A stretch of 24,674 nucleotides of DNA from CAZQYC01 sp043746555 (GTDB taxonomy: Bacteria > Pseudomonadota > Gammaproteobacteria > Steroidobacterales > Steroidobacteraceae): assembly GCA_043746555.1 (NCBI GenBank), contig JAYTQU010000375.1, positions 1 to 24,674 on the forward strand. The letters are read 5' to 3'. The translations under genes were made by a program, and so were the position numbers. Within the stretch, counting starts at the first letter, position 1; the number at the start of each line of letters is the position of its first letter. Below the pieces are notes generated by a model. It did not search any database. It saw only the letters and a program-made list of their open reading frames with translations, and was not told the DNA's origin. Below, one piece after another: positions 22,734 to 24,674 of the stretch.

Positions 22734-23848
22734 TCGATTCAGTTTGGGAGGATCATCGCTGGACAGCGCTACCGCATCTCGCTGGAACGGCGCGTACCGA
22801 TGTGTGCGTGATTGGGCTCGGTGGTTCTGGGCTCAGCGCAATTCACACATTGCTTGATCATGGGTTAAACGTGGTCGGCATCGATGCGTCTTTTGTTGCG
22901 GGCGGCGCAGCGGGTGCGAATGGCGGATTTCTTCTGGCAGGCAGCGCTCGCTTTTATCATCAGACCATCGAAACTCTCGGCCGCAATCGCGCGCGCGAGT
23001 TGTACGCGCTGACGGTCCAAGAAATTGATCGCATGCATCGCGAGATGCCAGACATCGCGCGGCGCGTGGGTTCGCTGCGGATCGCCATGAGCGATGAAGA
23101 AAAAGCGGATTGCGATGCGCAGTTCGCGGCAATGACTGCCGATGACCTGTTGGTAAAGCGCTATCGCGGAACGGAAGGCGAGGGGCTGCTGATTCCCACC
23201 GACGCAGTGTTTAATCCGCTGGCGCGTTGTCGTCGCTTGGCGCACTCGGCATTGCAACGTGGTGCGCGACTTTACGAACAATCGTCGGCGGTGAAATTAG
23301 AACACGGCCTCGTGCACACACCGCGAGCACGAGTCAATTGCAAACACATCATCGTCGCTGTCGACGGCAAGCTCGATCTAGTTGTTCCTGAGCTTATCGA
23401 TCGTGTGCGGACGGCTCGCTTGCAAATGCTGACGACGGAACCCACGAACGAAGTGCGCATCGAACACGCCGTCTACGCACGCTACGGCTATGAATACTGG
23501 CAGCAACTTCCCGATGGTCGCATTGTCCTCGGTGGATTTCGCGATAGCGGCGGCGATGAGGAATGGACGCACTCGACTGCGATCAGTAGTCCCGTTCAAT
23601 CGCGGCTGGAAAACTTTTTGCGGAATCATCTCAAGATTCATGCGGCCATCACGCATCGTTGGGCCGCGTCAGTGGGCTATGCCGACAACGGTTTGCCGAT
23701 CATCGAAGAAGTTCGTCCAGACGTGTGGGCCATCGGCGGTTACAACGGCACGGGAAATGTTATTGGCACGCTGTGCGGCAGGGCCGTTGCGGAGCAAGTC
23801 GCGACCGAGTCATCGCGACTTTTTGCATTGCTGAAAATTGCCGGTTAG
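22730..23848 (+). CDS. FAD-dependent oxidoreductase (DAO family)
   Basis: A 372-residue flavoprotein of the D-amino-acid oxidase/glycine oxidase/PuuB-like fold. The N-terminal dinucleotide motif is VCVIGLGGSGLSAIHTLLDHGLNVVGID (GLGGSG at 29-34), followed by GGAAGANGGFLLAG. The C-terminal FAD-contacting part is GLPIIEEVRPDVWAIGGYNGTGNVIGTLCGRAVAEQV. It resembles gamma-glutamylputrescine oxidase-type enzymes that oxidise amines, but the substrate cannot be deduced. The ATG at 22730 overlaps the lyase stop as ATGA and gives a good N-terminus; the frame is open far upstream, but that part is lyase sequence read out of frame. Its end overlaps that of the convergent thiolase gene by three bases. 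Confidence 0.9.
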   Translation: MIDSVWEDHRWTALPHLAGTARTDVCVIGLGGSGLSAIHTLLDHGLNVVGIDASFVAGGAAGANGGFLLAGSARFYHQTIETLGRNRARELYALTVQEIDRMHREMPDIARRVGSLRIAMSDEEKADCDAQFAAMTADDLLVKRYRGTEGEGLLIPTDAVFNPLARCRRLAHSALQRGARLYEQSSAVKLEHGLVHTPRARVNCKHIIVAVDGKLDLVVPELIDRVRTARLQMLTTEPTNEVRIEHAVYARYGYEYWQQLPDGRIVLGGFRDSGGDEEWTHSTAISSPVQSRLENFLRNHLKIHAAITHRWAASVGYADNGLPIIEEVRPDVWAIGGYNGTGNVIGTLCGRAVAEQVATESSRLFALLKIAG

Positions 23849-24674
23849 CTGACGTTTTCCACCAGTATCGCAATCCCTTGTCCGCCGCCGATGCACGCGG
23901 AGGCAATGCCGTAGCGTTTGCCGCTGCGTTGTAATTCGCGCGCAACGGTCACGCTGATACGCACGCCGGTCGCGCCGAGTGGGTGACCGATCGCAATCGC
24001 GCCGCCGTTGACGTTGTACTTATCGTGGTCGAAGCCGAGTTCGCGCATAACGCAAAGCGCCTGTGCGCCAAAGGCTTCGTTGACTTCGATCCGATCGATG
24101 TCGGCAAGTTTGATTCCCGTTGCATCGAGCAGTCTTCGAATTGCGGGTGCAGGGCCGATGCCCATGATCTCAGGCGGAACGCCAACCACTGCGCCGGCAA
24201 CCACGCGCGCGAGCGGCTTCAATTTCTTGGCCTTGATGTAGCTGCCGGATGCGACCAGCGTTGCCGCCGCGCCATCGACCACGCCCGAAGCGGTTGCCGC
24301 AGTGGTCACGCCGTTAAATACGGGTTTTAACTTGCGCAAGGTTTCTATAGAAGTCGGTCGAATGTGCGTGTCGGTGGCGAAGCTCTCGACGCCGCGTGGC
24401 AATTGCGTGCCGCGAACATTCAATCCTGATGCTTCGAATTTCTCATTGACTACCGCCACGATTTCGCCCGAAAGATGGCCTGCTTCTGTTGCTGCAATCG
24501 CGCGCTTAAAACTCTCGGCGGCGAATTGATCGACGTCTTCGCGAGCGATGTTGAATTTCTTGGCGAGATTTTCCGCCGTCATTCCCATGTTGCAACTGAC
24601 CGCCGTATCCATCAGAGCTTCCCAGAGAAAGTCTTTCATCTCGAATTTGCCCATCGCGAATCCGCCACGATGGG
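23845..24674 (-). CDS. Thiolase (acetyl-CoA C-acetyltransferase type), 5' end outside window
   Basis: The C-terminal about 276 residues of a thiolase; the frame runs past the right edge as ...RGGFAMGKFEM, so the ATG at 24654 is internal. The visible part has NMGMTAENLAKKFNIAREDVDQFA, VNEAFGAQALCVMRELG, the active-site histidine in NVNGGAIAIGHPLGATGVR and the second active-site cysteine in SACIGGGQGIA. The nucleophilic cysteine lies in the missing N-terminal third. It condenses two acetyl-CoA or cleaves beta-ketoacyl-CoA. Degradative and biosynthetic (PhaA-like) thiolases cannot be separated here. It converges on the oxidoreductase gene with a three-base overlap. Confidence 0.94.
   Translation of the reverse strand, partial: HRGGFAMGKFEMKDFLWEALMDTAVSCNMGMTAENLAKKFNIAREDVDQFAAESFKRAIAATEAGHLSGEIVAVVNEKFEASGLNVRGTQLPRGVESFATDTHIRPTSIETLRKLKPVFNGVTTAATASGVVDGAAATLVASGSYIKAKKLKPLARVVAGAVVGVPPEIMGIGPAPAIRRLLDATGIKLADIDRIEVNEAFGAQALCVMRELGFDHDKYNVNGGAIAIGHPLGATGVRISVTVARELQRSGKRYGIASACIGGGQGIAILVENVS

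Overview
The window reads as ordinary chromosome of a gammaproteobacterium. The base composition is moderately GC-rich by eye (not counted). The main reason is gene order: rpsF-rpsR-(DUF2232 membrane protein)-rplI-dnaB-alr-radA, then corB-ypjD divergent from ffh, then ispD/ispF/truD/surE/pcm/nlpD are arrangements known from that class. The N-terminal segment of Pcm and the Smr-surE-pcm neighbourhood resemble Xanthomonadales/Nevskiales-type lineages, but I cannot place it below class with confidence. I see no rRNA or tRNA gene, IS element, prophage or CRISPR array. There is no gene-free stretch over 300 bases; the longest gaps are 563-780 and 9816-10036.

Layout. (1) 1-562: 3' end of a TraB/GumN-family gene. 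(2) 563-5562, plus strand: a ribosomal protein and replication cluster (S6, S18, a DUF2232-type membrane protein, L9, DnaB, alanine racemase), preceded by a good sigma70-type promoter and a structured leader. (3) 5574-5616: a long hairpin between convergent genes. (4) 5628-9815, minus strand: a three-gene phosphosignalling operon (CHASE2 receptor Ser/Thr kinase, PP2C phosphatase, double-FHA protein). (5) 10037-11389, plus: radA, overlapping tail to tail with (6) 11372-13482, minus: corB-type transporter and ypjD-type cytochrome c assembly protein. (7) 13621-18960, plus: ffh, ispD, an aldo/keto reductase, ispF, truD and an enoyl-CoA isomerase-like gene, nearly all touching. (8) 18971-19528, minus: an Smr-domain gene. 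(9) 19593-23848, plus: surE, pcm, nlpD, an HMG-CoA lyase-family gene and an FAD-dependent oxidoreductase. (10) 23845-24674, minus: 3' part of a thiolase.

How the genes work together. The kinase, phosphatase and FHA protein form a self-contained write/erase/read module for protein phosphothreonine, with an extracytoplasmic sensor on the kinase. ispD and ispF are two steps of the MEP isoprenoid pathway. surE, pcm and nlpD are the classical stationary-phase/repair/cell-division trio, but rpoS, which normally follows nlpD in gammaproteobacteria, is not there. The isomerase, HMG-CoA lyase and thiolase suggest acyl-CoA or leucine catabolism, though they are not one operon.

The most unusual sequence is at 21018-21170. 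Two inverted arrays of four 7-bp repeats flank further hairpins and spill into the nlpD signal-peptide region. A second unexpected signal is a set of three TAGTCRT boxes spaced exactly 12 bp apart, next to an interrupted palindrome, in the leader of the kinase operon. I found no convincing wholly new multi-gene system.
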